Positions 54,781 to 62,770 of a stretch of 64,000 nucleotides of DNA are shown here, piece after piece. Position 1 is the first letter of the stretch, and each line of letters opens with the position of its first letter. The notes below the pieces were generated by a model that saw only the letters and a list, made by a program, of their open reading frames with translations, searched no databases and had not been told where the DNA came from. The DNA is from Rhodospirillales bacterium (GTDB taxonomy: Bacteria; Pseudomonadota; Alphaproteobacteria; Rhodospirillales; Casp-alpha2), in contig JAEPQO010000001.1 of NCBI GenBank assembly GCA_017640505.1, positions 388,625 to 452,624 of the forward strand. Reading direction: 5' to 3'. The translations under genes were made by a program, and so were the position numbers.

Positions 54781-55464
54781 ATGACCCAGAACACCGATCC
54801 CGCAAGCAATCTCGCAGTCGTCAAAGATGAAATCGCAAAAGCCGCGGAAGCTGCGGGCCGCGACCCTTCCGGCATTCATCTGGTTGCCGTTTCAAAGGTG
54901 CATCAGGCGGATACCATCCTGCCCGTGCTTGAAGCGGGCCACCGTTTGTTCGGCGAGAACCGGGTGCAGGAAGCCGAATCCAAATGGCCGGCGCTGCGTG
55001 AGACATTTCCGGACCTGACGCTGCACCTGATCGGTCCGCTGCAGTCCAATAAAGTGAAGGACGCCGTCGCGGTGTTCGACGTTATCGAAACCGTGGACCG
55101 GCCGAAGATTGCACGCGCGTTAGCAACGGAGTTCGAGCGCACCGGCCGCAGCCTGCCCTGCTACGTACAGGTCAATACCGGCGAAGAACCGCAGAAAGCC
55201 GGGGTTGCGCCAGCCGATGTCGAGGATTTCGTCGGTGAATGCCGTGATGAACTCGGCCTCGATATTCAGGGGCTGATGTGTATTCCGCCGATCGATGAAG
55301 AACCGGCGTTGCACTTTGCGTTGCTGTCGGACATCGCCGACAGGTGCGGCCTCGGGATCAAGAGCATGGGCATGAGCGCGGATTACGAGAAGGCGATCGC
55401 GCTCGGCGCGACGCATGTCCGGGTCGGCACCGCGATCTTCGGCGAGCGGCCGCCCCGCGACTAG
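54781..55464 (+). CDS. YggS-family PLP homeostasis protein
   Basis: This 227-aa protein binds pyridoxal phosphate and buffers it (PLPBP/YggS/PROSC). The PLP-binding Lys39 is in HLVAVSKVHQADTI. FGENRVQEAESKWPAL, HLIGPLQSNKVKDAV, GLMCIPPIDEE and the phosphate-binding ending LGATHVRVGTAIFGERP are typical. Its stop codon (TAG) and that of the convergent L,D-transpeptidase gene overlap within one CTAG at 55461-55464. Confidence 0.95.
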   Translation: MTQNTDPASNLAVVKDEIAKAAEAAGRDPSGIHLVAVSKVHQADTILPVLEAGHRLFGENRVQEAESKWPALRETFPDLTLHLIGPLQSNKVKDAVAVFDVIETVDRPKIARALATEFERTGRSLPCYVQVNTGEEPQKAGVAPADVEDFVGECRDELGLDIQGLMCIPPIDEEPALHFALLSDIADRCGLGIKSMGMSADYEKAIALGATHVRVGTAIFGERPPRD

Positions 55465-55967
55465 CTATTCCCGGCGACGATTTCTATTTCCGTGTCGAGG
55501 CCCCAGCGCTTCAGCAGCGCGACCAGATCATCTCGCGCCAGCGCGACGCATCCCTCCGTTGGCGCATATTCGGGCTTGGCGAGATGAATGAAGACGGCGC
55601 TGCCCGCGCCCGGCACGGGCGGCGAACAGTTGTGGCCGATTTCAATCACCAGATCGTATAGATGGTCGTCCCTGAACATCTTTTCGTGACTGCCGGCAAA
55701 CGGCAGTTTTACGAGCGTGTTATATGCCGGTTCCGCAGGGTCGTCGCACCAGCCGTCGTCGGGTGCGATATCGCTGACGGGTAATGCCGTCTCGACGGCC
55801 GGGATGCGGTCGCGACGGATATAGAGTTTTCTGAGCGGAAAGCGTCCGACCGGCGTTGCGCCGTCTCCTTCCTTCTTGTCGGCGCGCACGCCGCCTTTAC
55901 CGAGAGCACAGCGGTAGCGGGCGCCATCGAACTCAAGAACATTGTCTGCGAACACCCGGATCAGCAT
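55461..55967 (-). CDS. L,D-transpeptidase-fold (YkuD) protein
   Basis: This 168-aa protein resembles the short YkuD-type L,D-transpeptidases. It has CALGKGGVRADKKEGDGATP, VGRFPLRKLYI, and the catalytic region AVFIHLAKPEYAPTEGCVAL, with the nucleophile Cys in TEGC rather than the classical SHGC. No signal peptide is visible, so either it is cytoplasmic or export is unconventional; that is common in this subfamily. A peptidoglycan role is inferred. Confidence 0.85.
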   Translation of the reverse strand: MLIRVFADNVLEFDGARYRCALGKGGVRADKKEGDGATPVGRFPLRKLYIRRDRIPAVETALPVSDIAPDDGWCDDPAEPAYNTLVKLPFAGSHEKMFRDDHLYDLVIEIGHNCSPPVPGAGSAVFIHLAKPEYAPTEGCVALARDDLVALLKRWGLDTEIEIVAGNS

Positions 55968-56018
55968 GCGGGAAGCTGAACACGAACGCGGGCTGCGGTA
56001 AAGAACGCCGGCGTACGA

Positions 56019-56720
56019 TCAGTTGGCGGGTGCCAGATTGGCGGCGACGGCATAGGCGCGCGCGGCGGCGCGCGCGTCATTGGTCAGGTAGGCCATCTCG
56101 GCAATTCCGATGGGCTGTGTGGGCGCCGGTGTCTCCTCGCGCAGAAACGGCGCGGCATCGGGGATGTCATTGTCGTTCGGGGCATCGGTTCCGGCGGCGG
56201 GGGCCGGTCTCGTGCCGGCATTCCGCCGCATCCAGTCCGCTTCGCCCCGTGCCCATGACAATACCGGATCATGGGGGTCCAGGGCCGCCGGATCGGCGGT
56301 GGTTTCCAAGGTCGCCGTTGCCGCGGCGGTTTCGGTCTCGGCCTCGGGGTTGACCCAGCCCGCCATATGCTCGCCGATGTCCTTTCCGGTGGAGCCTTCG
56401 ACAAATACGTTGGCCAGTGCGCCAGCCAAGCCGAGCGGGCCGAAAAACAGCGTGGAGCCCGCGACCCGTGGGGCGGGCGCAATGGTGTCGCCTGTCATCT
56501 CACGGTAAAGCGTCGAAACAAAGGGAATGTGCTGTAACGGGTTGATCACATCGACGACGTCCCAGAACGAAAGGCCATCGTCGCCGAAAAATGTAAACTC
56601 CTTCGCCGGCGCGTCTTCCGGCAACGGGCGCAGTGCCAGTTCCTGTGGCGGTTTCTGATTTGCCGTGCCGGTGCCGATTGTCGTTGGCATCCACGCCAGC
56701 TGGTTTTCCACCGAGAGCAT
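56019..56720 (-). CDS. Conserved protein of unknown function
   Basis: I recognise no named family for this 233-aa protein. Residues ~45-120 (LSFWDVVDVINPLQHIPFVS, TLYREMTGDTIAPAPRVAGS, TLFFGPLGLAGALANVFVEG, STGKDIGEHM) look conserved and amphipathic with Gly-rich hydrophobic stretches. I recall similar segments in uncharacterised Rhodospirillales proteins. The rest is Ala/Pro/Thr-rich and probably disordered. No signal peptide. It stands between ribA and the L,D-transpeptidase on the same strand. Confidence 0.6.
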   Translation of the reverse strand: MLSVENQLAWMPTTIGTGTANQKPPQELALRPLPEDAPAKEFTFFGDDGLSFWDVVDVINPLQHIPFVSTLYREMTGDTIAPAPRVAGSTLFFGPLGLAGALANVFVEGSTGKDIGEHMAGWVNPEAETETAAATATLETTADPAALDPHDPVLSWARGEADWMRRNAGTRPAPAAGTDAPNDNDIPDAAPFLREETPAPTQPIGIAEMAYLTNDARAAARAYAVAANLAPAN

Positions 56721-56859
56721 CTAAATCTCCAACCCAAAAGTCCCCCTTTAGAATAAGCAAGGCCTGTGCCAACAAAAACACCGCTATTTCAATGGGTTAG
56801 TTTTATTCGCCCAGTCAATCAAGACCGCAAAGGCAGAAACTGCCGGGTCAATTGCGCCG

Positions 56860-58026
56860 TCAGAACTGATGACCCGACCGGGACGCTTTGGTCTGAAGAT
56901 AGAATTCGTTGTGTTGATTGGCGGGAAACGCATGCTGCACACGCTCGACGACATCGACCCCATAGCGGGAAAGTGCCGCCAGCTTATCCGGATTGTTGGT
57001 CATCAGCCGTACTTTCGCGAAGCCGAGCAGCTTGAGCATGCGGGCTGCCGGCATGTAGACCCGCTCGTCGGCGTCGAAGCCAAGCTGTTCGTTGGCGTCC
57101 ATGGTATCGAAACCGAGATCCTGCAGCTCGTACGCCCGAAGTTTGTTGATGAGACCGATCCCCCGCCCTTCCTGGGCGAGATACAGAAGCACCCCTGTGC
57201 CGGCGGCCTTGATCTCTGCCAGCGCGCCCTGAAGCTGATCGCCGCAGTCGCAGCGTAGGCTGCCGAGCAGGTCGCCCGTGAAACATTCCGAATGCAGGCG
57301 TACCAGCACCGGCGCTGCGGGATCCGGGGCGCCGACGATGATGGCCAGGTGCTCGCGGCCACCATCGGCGGGGCGGAATGCCACGATGCGCGTATCGTGC
57401 GCGTCGCTGATCGGCACGCGGGCCTCGGCGACCCGTTTCAGGTTCCTGACGGCGGCGCCTTCGAACTGGAACACGTCGCCGGTATCGACGCTCAGGAAAT
57501 CATGCCGGTTGGCCCATGCCATGACGTCATCGACGTCATCGATCTGTGCCGTCACGGCGGCGGGCAGCAGGCGTGCCAGTTTGGACAGCGTGACCGCGGC
57601 GGATGCACAGTCGTGGCCCGGCTCTTCGCGGACCGTCACGTTCAACCGTGCGCGCAGATCCGCTGTCACGCCGGCTTCAATGAGCGGATTTGCCAGTGCC
57701 GTGATTTCGTCGGCACCGAGACCGCCAAGACCACTGACGATGGCAATCTTGCCCGCGCTATCGGCAAGACCCAGCACCGCCGCACGGCGTGCCGTGATGG
57801 CCAACGCCGGAGCGCTGCCGGCGGTGTCATGGAGCTGCGCAAGACTCTCCGGGCTCATCGCTTCGGCGGCGAGGGCCAGAACCGCATGTCCGCCGCCGCC
57901 GCGCACGACGATGGGACGGCCCCGGCGCAGCTCGCCCATGGCGCGCTCCACGGACAATACCGTGATCGGCGCCCGCGTTGCCGGAACCTCATAAATCTCC
58001 GCGCTCTTCGGTGTCTTATCGTTCAT
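56860..58026 (-). CDS. ribA: GTP cyclohydrolase II with an N-terminal RibB-like domain
   Basis: RibA opens GTP to the first riboflavin intermediate. The C-terminal half has the zinc and GTP sites HSECFTGDLLGSLRCDCGDQ, LYLAQEGRGIGLINKLRAYE and MTNNPDKLAALSRYGVDVVE. The N-terminal ~190 residues match the fold of DHBP synthase (RibB), but the acidic EDRENEGD catalytic motif is absent (here RRGRPIVVRGGGGHAVLALA). That half is thus probably inactive or structural. At 388 aa it is like other alphaproteobacterial RibA proteins. No FMN riboswitch is evident in the 121 bp upstream. Confidence 0.93.
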   Translation of the reverse strand: MNDKTPKSAEIYEVPATRAPITVLSVERAMGELRRGRPIVVRGGGGHAVLALAAEAMSPESLAQLHDTAGSAPALAITARRAAVLGLADSAGKIAIVSGLGGLGADEITALANPLIEAGVTADLRARLNVTVREEPGHDCASAAVTLSKLARLLPAAVTAQIDDVDDVMAWANRHDFLSVDTGDVFQFEGAAVRNLKRVAEARVPISDAHDTRIVAFRPADGGREHLAIIVGAPDPAAPVLVRLHSECFTGDLLGSLRCDCGDQLQGALAEIKAAGTGVLLYLAQEGRGIGLINKLRAYELQDLGFDTMDANEQLGFDADERVYMPAARMLKLLGFAKVRLMTNNPDKLAALSRYGVDVVERVQHAFPANQHNEFYLQTKASRSGHQF

Positions 58027-58147
58027 TCGTACAGCCTAGCACCTTTCCGCCAAAAGCCGGTTAATATATAAGGGCTTGGCAAGAAAAACACACTATATAC
58101 CATAGGTCTGATCAACGCCCGGTCACACCGGCCGAAAGGAAGCATAT

Positions 58148-58837
58148 ATGAGCAACGGCAAGCGAATTCTCGTCGTCGACGACGATGCGGATCTGGTGGA
58201 AATGCTGAGTGAACAGCTGAAACTTCACGAAGAGTTTCAGGTGGAGACCACGTTGACCGCTGCCGAAGGGCTCGAAATTACCAAAGAGAACAATTTCGAC
58301 ATCATCCTCCTCGACGTCGGCCTGCCGGATATGGACGGGCGCGAGGTGTGTCGGTTGATGCGCCGCGGCGGCGTGCGTGCGCCGATCATCATGCTGACCG
58401 GCGCCGATACGGACGCCGACACCATTCTCGGTCTCGATGCCGGGGCCAACGACTATGTAACCAAGCCGTTCAAGCTGGGCGTCCTTCTGGCGCGGCTGCG
58501 TGCGCACATCCGCCAGCACGAACGGTCCGACGACGCGGTTTTCACCGTTGGACCGTATACGTTTCAGCCCGCCAACAAACTGCTGGTGCGTGAGTCCGAT
58601 CAGCGCAAGGTACGTCTGACTGACAAGGAAACCGCGATCCTTAAATATCTTTACCGGGCCGGTGACAAAGCCGTGGCGCGTGAAAAGCTGTTGGACGAGG
58701 TGTGGGGATATAACGCCGCCGTTACCACGCATACGCTTGAAACCCACGTCTATCGTCTGCGCCAGAAGATTGAGGACGATCCATCGGGGGCGAAGCTGCT
58801 GGTGACCGAAGCCGGCGGCTATAAGCTGGTTCCCTGA
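58148..58837 (+). CDS. OmpR-family response regulator, orphan
   Basis: This is a 229-aa two-domain regulator. The receiver has the acidic pocket (VVDDDAD), phosphoacceptor Asp56 (LLDVGLPDMDG), Thr84 (IMLTGAD) and Lys106 (VTKPFKLG). The C-terminal winged helix has VRLTDKETAILKYLYRAGDK and TLETHVYRLRQKIEDDPSGA. No histidine kinase is linked. Its resemblance to envelope regulators of the CenR type and the nearby lolA and ftsK suggest an envelope role, but that is inference. ATG 58148 has a GAAAGGA ribosome site; a TATATA tract (58094) lies upstream. Confidence 0.9.
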   Translation: MSNGKRILVVDDDADLVEMLSEQLKLHEEFQVETTLTAAEGLEITKENNFDIILLDVGLPDMDGREVCRLMRRGGVRAPIIMLTGADTDADTILGLDAGANDYVTKPFKLGVLLARLRAHIRQHERSDDAVFTVGPYTFQPANKLLVRESDQRKVRLTDKETAILKYLYRAGDKAVAREKLLDEVWGYNAAVTTHTLETHVYRLRQKIEDDPSGAKLLVTEAGGYKLVP

Positions 58838-58855
58838 CAGGACGCTCCGGCGGAT

Positions 58856-59491
58856 TTATCTGCCTTCAAGATCCAGCTCGGGAAACGATGTCAGGAACTC
58901 GCTTTCCGGAATCGGATAATCGAAGCGCGCATTGATCAGCGTCAGATCCGTAATCACGCCCTGTGCATCGATCACCACCCACTTACGCAGCACCATCGGA
59001 TTTTCCGTGAAGACCAGCGTCAGCTCGCCGGCCAGGGGGTCCTTGGTCTGCACGGCACTGATGCGAAGTGTGTTGGCACGCCGCTCGAACCTGGTCACGG
59101 TCAGTTCGGGGCCTGTGAATGAAAAGTCGTCGCGCAACAGAAAGGCCGCCGGCGTATCCTCGATCGGGATGTGATTGACCTGCTTGAGTTCCGTGTCGAC
59201 GTAGCTCAGGAACTCGCCGTCGGCGACGATCAGGATTGGCGTCGGCGGGTCATACTCGATGCGCAGGTTCTTCGGCCGGGACAGCAGTATCTTGCCGTTC
59301 GCGGTGTCGCCGCTGGACGAGATCTGCAGGAACTCCGCCTGCATGGTCTTGATGCCGTCGAGATAGGTTTCCGCCTTCTTGAGGCCCTGTTCGATCTCCG
59401 GCGTCATCTCGATGGCCGTCGCGGCGTCGAGTGCCCGGGGAACGCCGAAGGTACACAACGCCAATGTCAACAAGATCGCGATACGTTTCAT
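58856..59491 (-). CDS. lolA: LolA-family outer-membrane lipoprotein carrier
   Basis: LolA ferries lipoproteins across the periplasm from LolCDE to the outer membrane. The 211-aa precursor has a signal peptide (MKRIAILLTLALCTFGVPRA), then LDGIKTMQAEFLQISSSGDT, GKILLSRPKNLRIEYDPPTP and FLSYVDTELKQVNHIPIEDT, matching the LolA beta-half-barrel. It faces the response-regulator gene with 18 bp between the stops and precedes a membrane protein gene and ftsK on the same strand. Confidence 0.93.
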   Translation of the reverse strand: MKRIAILLTLALCTFGVPRALDAATAIEMTPEIEQGLKKAETYLDGIKTMQAEFLQISSSGDTANGKILLSRPKNLRIEYDPPTPILIVADGEFLSYVDTELKQVNHIPIEDTPAAFLLRDDFSFTGPELTVTRFERRANTLRISAVQTKDPLAGELTLVFTENPMVLRKWVVIDAQGVITDLTLINARFDYPIPESEFLTSFPELDLEGR

Positions 59492-59549
59492 GAGCGCGTT
59501 TCTAGGACGTCAATGTGGCAAGGTAAAGGCGCTTCGGCGGTCATACCGC

Positions 59550-59912
59550 TCAGACGAATTTCAGTGCCACCGACGAGACCAGCAGGAAAGACGACACCGC
59601 CGCTGCGCGGCCGGCAAACCAGTAGGCCGTTTCGCGCAACGTCCGCCCCATGACGCGCTGCGCGATCCCGGCGGGCGGGCGCCGGTCCTTCGGCAGGATC
59701 AGCCACGCTTCTGTCTGTCTGTACGGACGGTTGAGGGCACGCCAGCCATAAAGCATCAGCACCGCGACCAGCCCCATGCCGATCAGGCCGCCGGTCCGCG
59801 TTGCCAGCGGCGGATCGAAGCTCAGGCCCAGCATCAGTGTGAAAATCGCCAGACCGGCAAAACCCGCGGCACGTCCGACAGAGACAAAAGCGGCGTTTTC
59901 GATTGCTTCCAT
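59550..59912 (-). CDS. Small predicted membrane protein
   Basis: I do not recognise this 120-aa protein. It has an N-terminal hydrophobic segment (GFAGLAIFTLMLGLSF), a second (GGLIGMGLVAVLMLYGWRAL), and a C-terminal one (AAAVSSFLLVSSVALKFV). Between them is a basic loop (RPYRQTEAWLILPKDRRPPA). The position between ftsK and lolA on the same strand suggests it is expressed with them. ATG 59912. Confidence 0.65.
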   Translation of the reverse strand: MEAIENAAFVSVGRAAGFAGLAIFTLMLGLSFDPPLATRTGGLIGMGLVAVLMLYGWRALNRPYRQTEAWLILPKDRRPPAGIAQRVMGRTLRETAYWFAGRAAAVSSFLLVSSVALKFV

Positions 59913-60081
59913 GGCAATTCACCGCATCTGTCAAATACCCTTATATTCTGAGCCTTTTTTCCGGGGCGGGGTATACAAAAATGCGTGAAGGTCTTTTGCC
60001 GAAACGGACCAAATAACCTGCTGATTTATATATGGAAAACGGCAGTACGCTCAGTCCGCGGCGCGCGGGCGCCGAAATCGG

Positions 60082-62511
60082 CTAGGAGGAGTGATCGCCG
60101 ATCAAGACTTCGCGGCGGCCGACGCGATTGGCGGCACTGACGACGCCTTCGCGTTCCATCGTTTCGATGATGCGCGCGGCGCGGTTGTAACCGATCTGGA
60201 AGTGACGCTGGATGAAGCTGGTCGAGGCCTTGCCCTCGCGCGCGACGAGCGCGACCGCCTGGTCGTAATGTTCGTCGTATTCCGAGTTGCCGCCGCCGGG
60301 GGCTTCGCCCAGCATCGGCTCGCCGGAATCCTCGGTCACGGCCTCGATGTATTCCGGTGCCGCCTGTGTCTTCAGGTGCTGCACCACGCGTTCGACTTCC
60401 TCGTCCGAGACGAACGGGCCGTGCACGCGCGAGATCCGGCCGCCGCCCGCCATGTAGAGCATGTCGCCCTGACCCAGAAGCTGTTCCGCGCCCTGTTCGC
60501 CGAGAATGGTGCGGCTGTCGATCTTCGACGTGACCTGGAATGAAATGCGCGACGGGAAGTTGGCCTTGATGGTGCCGGTGATGACATCGACCGACGGGCG
60601 CTGCGTCGCCATCATCAGGTGGATGCCCGCGGCACGTGCCATCTGTGCCAGACGCTGGATCGCGGCTTCGACGTCTTTGCCGGCGACCAGCATCAGGTCG
60701 GCCATCTCGTCGACGACGACGACGATATAAGGCAGCGGCTCCATCGGCAGCGGTTGTTCCTCGTAAACCGGCTTGCCGTCTTCGTCGAAGCCGGTCTGCA
60801 CGGTGCGGGTCAGCGTCTCGCCCTTCTTCTTGGCTTCCGCGAGGCGCTGGTTGTAGCCGCCGATGTTGCGCACGCCCATCTGGCTCATGGCGCGGTAGCG
60901 GTCTTCCATTTCGCGGACCACCCACTTGAGCGCGACCACCGCCTTCGACGGGTCGGTGACGACCGGCGTCAGCAGGTGCGGGATTTCCTGGTAAACCGAA
61001 AGTTCCAGCATCTTCGGATCGATCATGATGAACTTGCAGCGATCCGGCGGCAGGTTATAGAGCAGCGACAGGATCATCGTGTTCATGGCGACCGACTTGC
61101 CGGAACCGGTCGTGCCCGCGATCAAAAGGTGCGGCATGCGTGCCAGGTCGACGGTGACGGGACCGCCGCCGATGTCCTTGCCGAGTGCCAGCGGCAGTTC
61201 GGCCTTGGTCTTCTCGAAGTCGCTCGATGCCAGCAGTTCGCGAAGGTGCACCATCTCGCGGTTCGCGTTCGGCATTTCGATGCCGATCACGTTGCGGCCG
61301 GGGACCACGGCGACGCGCACGGAAACCGCACTCATCGAGCGTGCGATGTCATCCGACAGACCGATCACGCGGGACGTCTTGGTGCCCGGCGCGGGTTCGA
61401 GTTCATAAAGGGTGACAACCGGGCCCGGGCGCACTTTCACGATCTCGCCCTTCACGCCGTACTCTTCCAGAACGGTAGAGAGATAGCGCGCGTTCTGCTG
61501 CAGCGCCTCGCGGCTTTCACGGGTTTCCTCGGGTGTGGAGCCCGGCAGATCGAGAATTTCCAGCGGCGGCTGGGCGTAATCCTCGTTGCCACCGAGTGGC
61601 AGGGACTGCTGGCGGCGCGCCTCGGCCTTGCGGCCGGTTTTGGCGCGTTTCGGACGGGGCGTGACTTCGGGTGCTTTGCCGGTGCGCGTGAACGCGGCAT
61701 CGAGCACACCGCCGGTCGGCTCGTCGGGTTCGATTTCCTCGTAATCGGCGTCTTCGGCGATGTCCGCGTCGTCATGGTGCGGGGTCGGTGCCGGCATCAT
61801 ATCGCGCACCCGGGTGCCGAAATCATGGGCGCGTTCGCCGAGATCGCGCGCCGCGCCGTAAGCGGAGCGGGACATGATGTAGGATTTCCTGACGGCGGCC
61901 CAGGCACCGCGCGCTGCGTTGAGCCAATCCCGGGGGCCGAGACCGAGCGAGATCACGGCAGCCGCCACGGCAAGGACACCGATCGTCCAGAATGTGATAT
62001 CGGCCGCGGGTCGGATGCCGAGGCGCCCGGCCCACATGACAAGTTCGTTGTGCGCAAGCGAGCCGGCGACGCCGCCGAGTCCGGACGCCAGCGGCCAGCC
62101 GGCCGGGGTCTCGATCCCGGCCAGGGCGACGGCACCCAGAATGATGGCGAGGACCAGCCAGCCGAGTCGGCCCAGTGGTCTGGCGAGCGTGCCGTGGGTC
62201 AGGATCATCGCCGCCCAGACGGCAAGTGCCGCCGGCGCGATCAGGGCCGCATAGCCGACGACCTGTAAAACGAGATCGGAAAAGACCGCGCCCCAGTGCC
62301 CCGCCAGATTGATCGGTGCGTTATCGGTGGCGCTGTTAAACGAGGGATCGCCGGGGGCATAGGACAGGATTGCCGCGCCCGAGATCGTGGCCAGCGCGAT
62401 GAGCGCCAGACCGGTAAGCTGCCAGCCGCGGCGTTTGAGGGCCTCCGTTACCTGTGCGGGCAACAGGGGCTCTGACGTGCGGCCGGAAGTGTTTGATCTG
62501 AGGACGGTCAT
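60082..62511 (-). CDS. ftsK: FtsK/SpoIIIE DNA translocase
   Basis: FtsK couples cell division to chromosome dimer resolution by pumping DNA through the septum. The 809-aa protein has four N-terminal transmembrane helices, a polar linker (~200-310), and the RecA-like motor with IAGTTGSGKSVAMNTMILSL, IDPKMLELSVYQEIPHLLTP and MATQRPSVDVITGTIKANFP. The C-terminal gamma winged helix (YDQAVALVAREGKASTSFIQ, RHFQIGYNRAARIIETMERE) reads KOPS. It is a short-linker form compared with E. coli (1329 aa), as usual in alphaproteobacteria. Confidence 0.97.
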   Translation of the reverse strand: MTVLRSNTSGRTSEPLLPAQVTEALKRRGWQLTGLALIALATISGAAILSYAPGDPSFNSATDNAPINLAGHWGAVFSDLVLQVVGYAALIAPAALAVWAAMILTHGTLARPLGRLGWLVLAIILGAVALAGIETPAGWPLASGLGGVAGSLAHNELVMWAGRLGIRPAADITFWTIGVLAVAAAVISLGLGPRDWLNAARGAWAAVRKSYIMSRSAYGAARDLGERAHDFGTRVRDMMPAPTPHHDDADIAEDADYEEIEPDEPTGGVLDAAFTRTGKAPEVTPRPKRAKTGRKAEARRQQSLPLGGNEDYAQPPLEILDLPGSTPEETRESREALQQNARYLSTVLEEYGVKGEIVKVRPGPVVTLYELEPAPGTKTSRVIGLSDDIARSMSAVSVRVAVVPGRNVIGIEMPNANREMVHLRELLASSDFEKTKAELPLALGKDIGGGPVTVDLARMPHLLIAGTTGSGKSVAMNTMILSLLYNLPPDRCKFIMIDPKMLELSVYQEIPHLLTPVVTDPSKAVVALKWVVREMEDRYRAMSQMGVRNIGGYNQRLAEAKKKGETLTRTVQTGFDEDGKPVYEEQPLPMEPLPYIVVVVDEMADLMLVAGKDVEAAIQRLAQMARAAGIHLMMATQRPSVDVITGTIKANFPSRISFQVTSKIDSRTILGEQGAEQLLGQGDMLYMAGGGRISRVHGPFVSDEEVERVVQHLKTQAAPEYIEAVTEDSGEPMLGEAPGGGNSEYDEHYDQAVALVAREGKASTSFIQRHFQIGYNRAARIIETMEREGVVSAANRVGRREVLIGDHSS

Positions 62512-62712
62512 ACATCCCTCGTAAGCGTCGTTTCTTACCAGGAAGTTAACGCGCGCGCGCGTGGGAAGGGATGGATGGTAAACACGAATTAACCACTAAA
62601 TATCGGGTACTTAGCGGATGGTCTTTGCGTGGGTGGTGAAGCCTTGCACGAATCGGCGGCAGGCGATTCGGGTCTATTTGCGGGGTGCGTAAATTGCCGG
62701 CCCCGAAAAGGT

Positions 62713-62742
62713 GAAAGCCGGGCGGTAAACCGCCCGGCTTTC
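62713..62742 (-). terminator. Terminator of the amt transcript
   Basis: A perfect 13-bp stem (GAAAGCCGGGCGG / CCGCCCGGCTTTC) with a 4-base loop lies 28 bp after the amt stop. On the minus strand it is followed by a T-rich stretch (ACCTTTTC). This is the clearest intrinsic terminator in the window. It isolates amt from ftsK, whose start is 202 bp away. Confidence 0.8.
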
Positions 62743-62770
62743 GGGGAGAACCAACTGATCTCGGAGGGGA

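Noticed and set aside
57100-58147. FMN riboswitch for ribA
   Set aside because: The 121 bp upstream of ribA lack the conserved AGGGCGGGGTGAAA-type core and multi-stem layout.
60619-62268. A 549-codon open frame on the plus strand
   Set aside because: It is antisense to ftsK. Its composition (His/Asp/Arg-rich) is that of a reversed coding strand, and no domain is visible.
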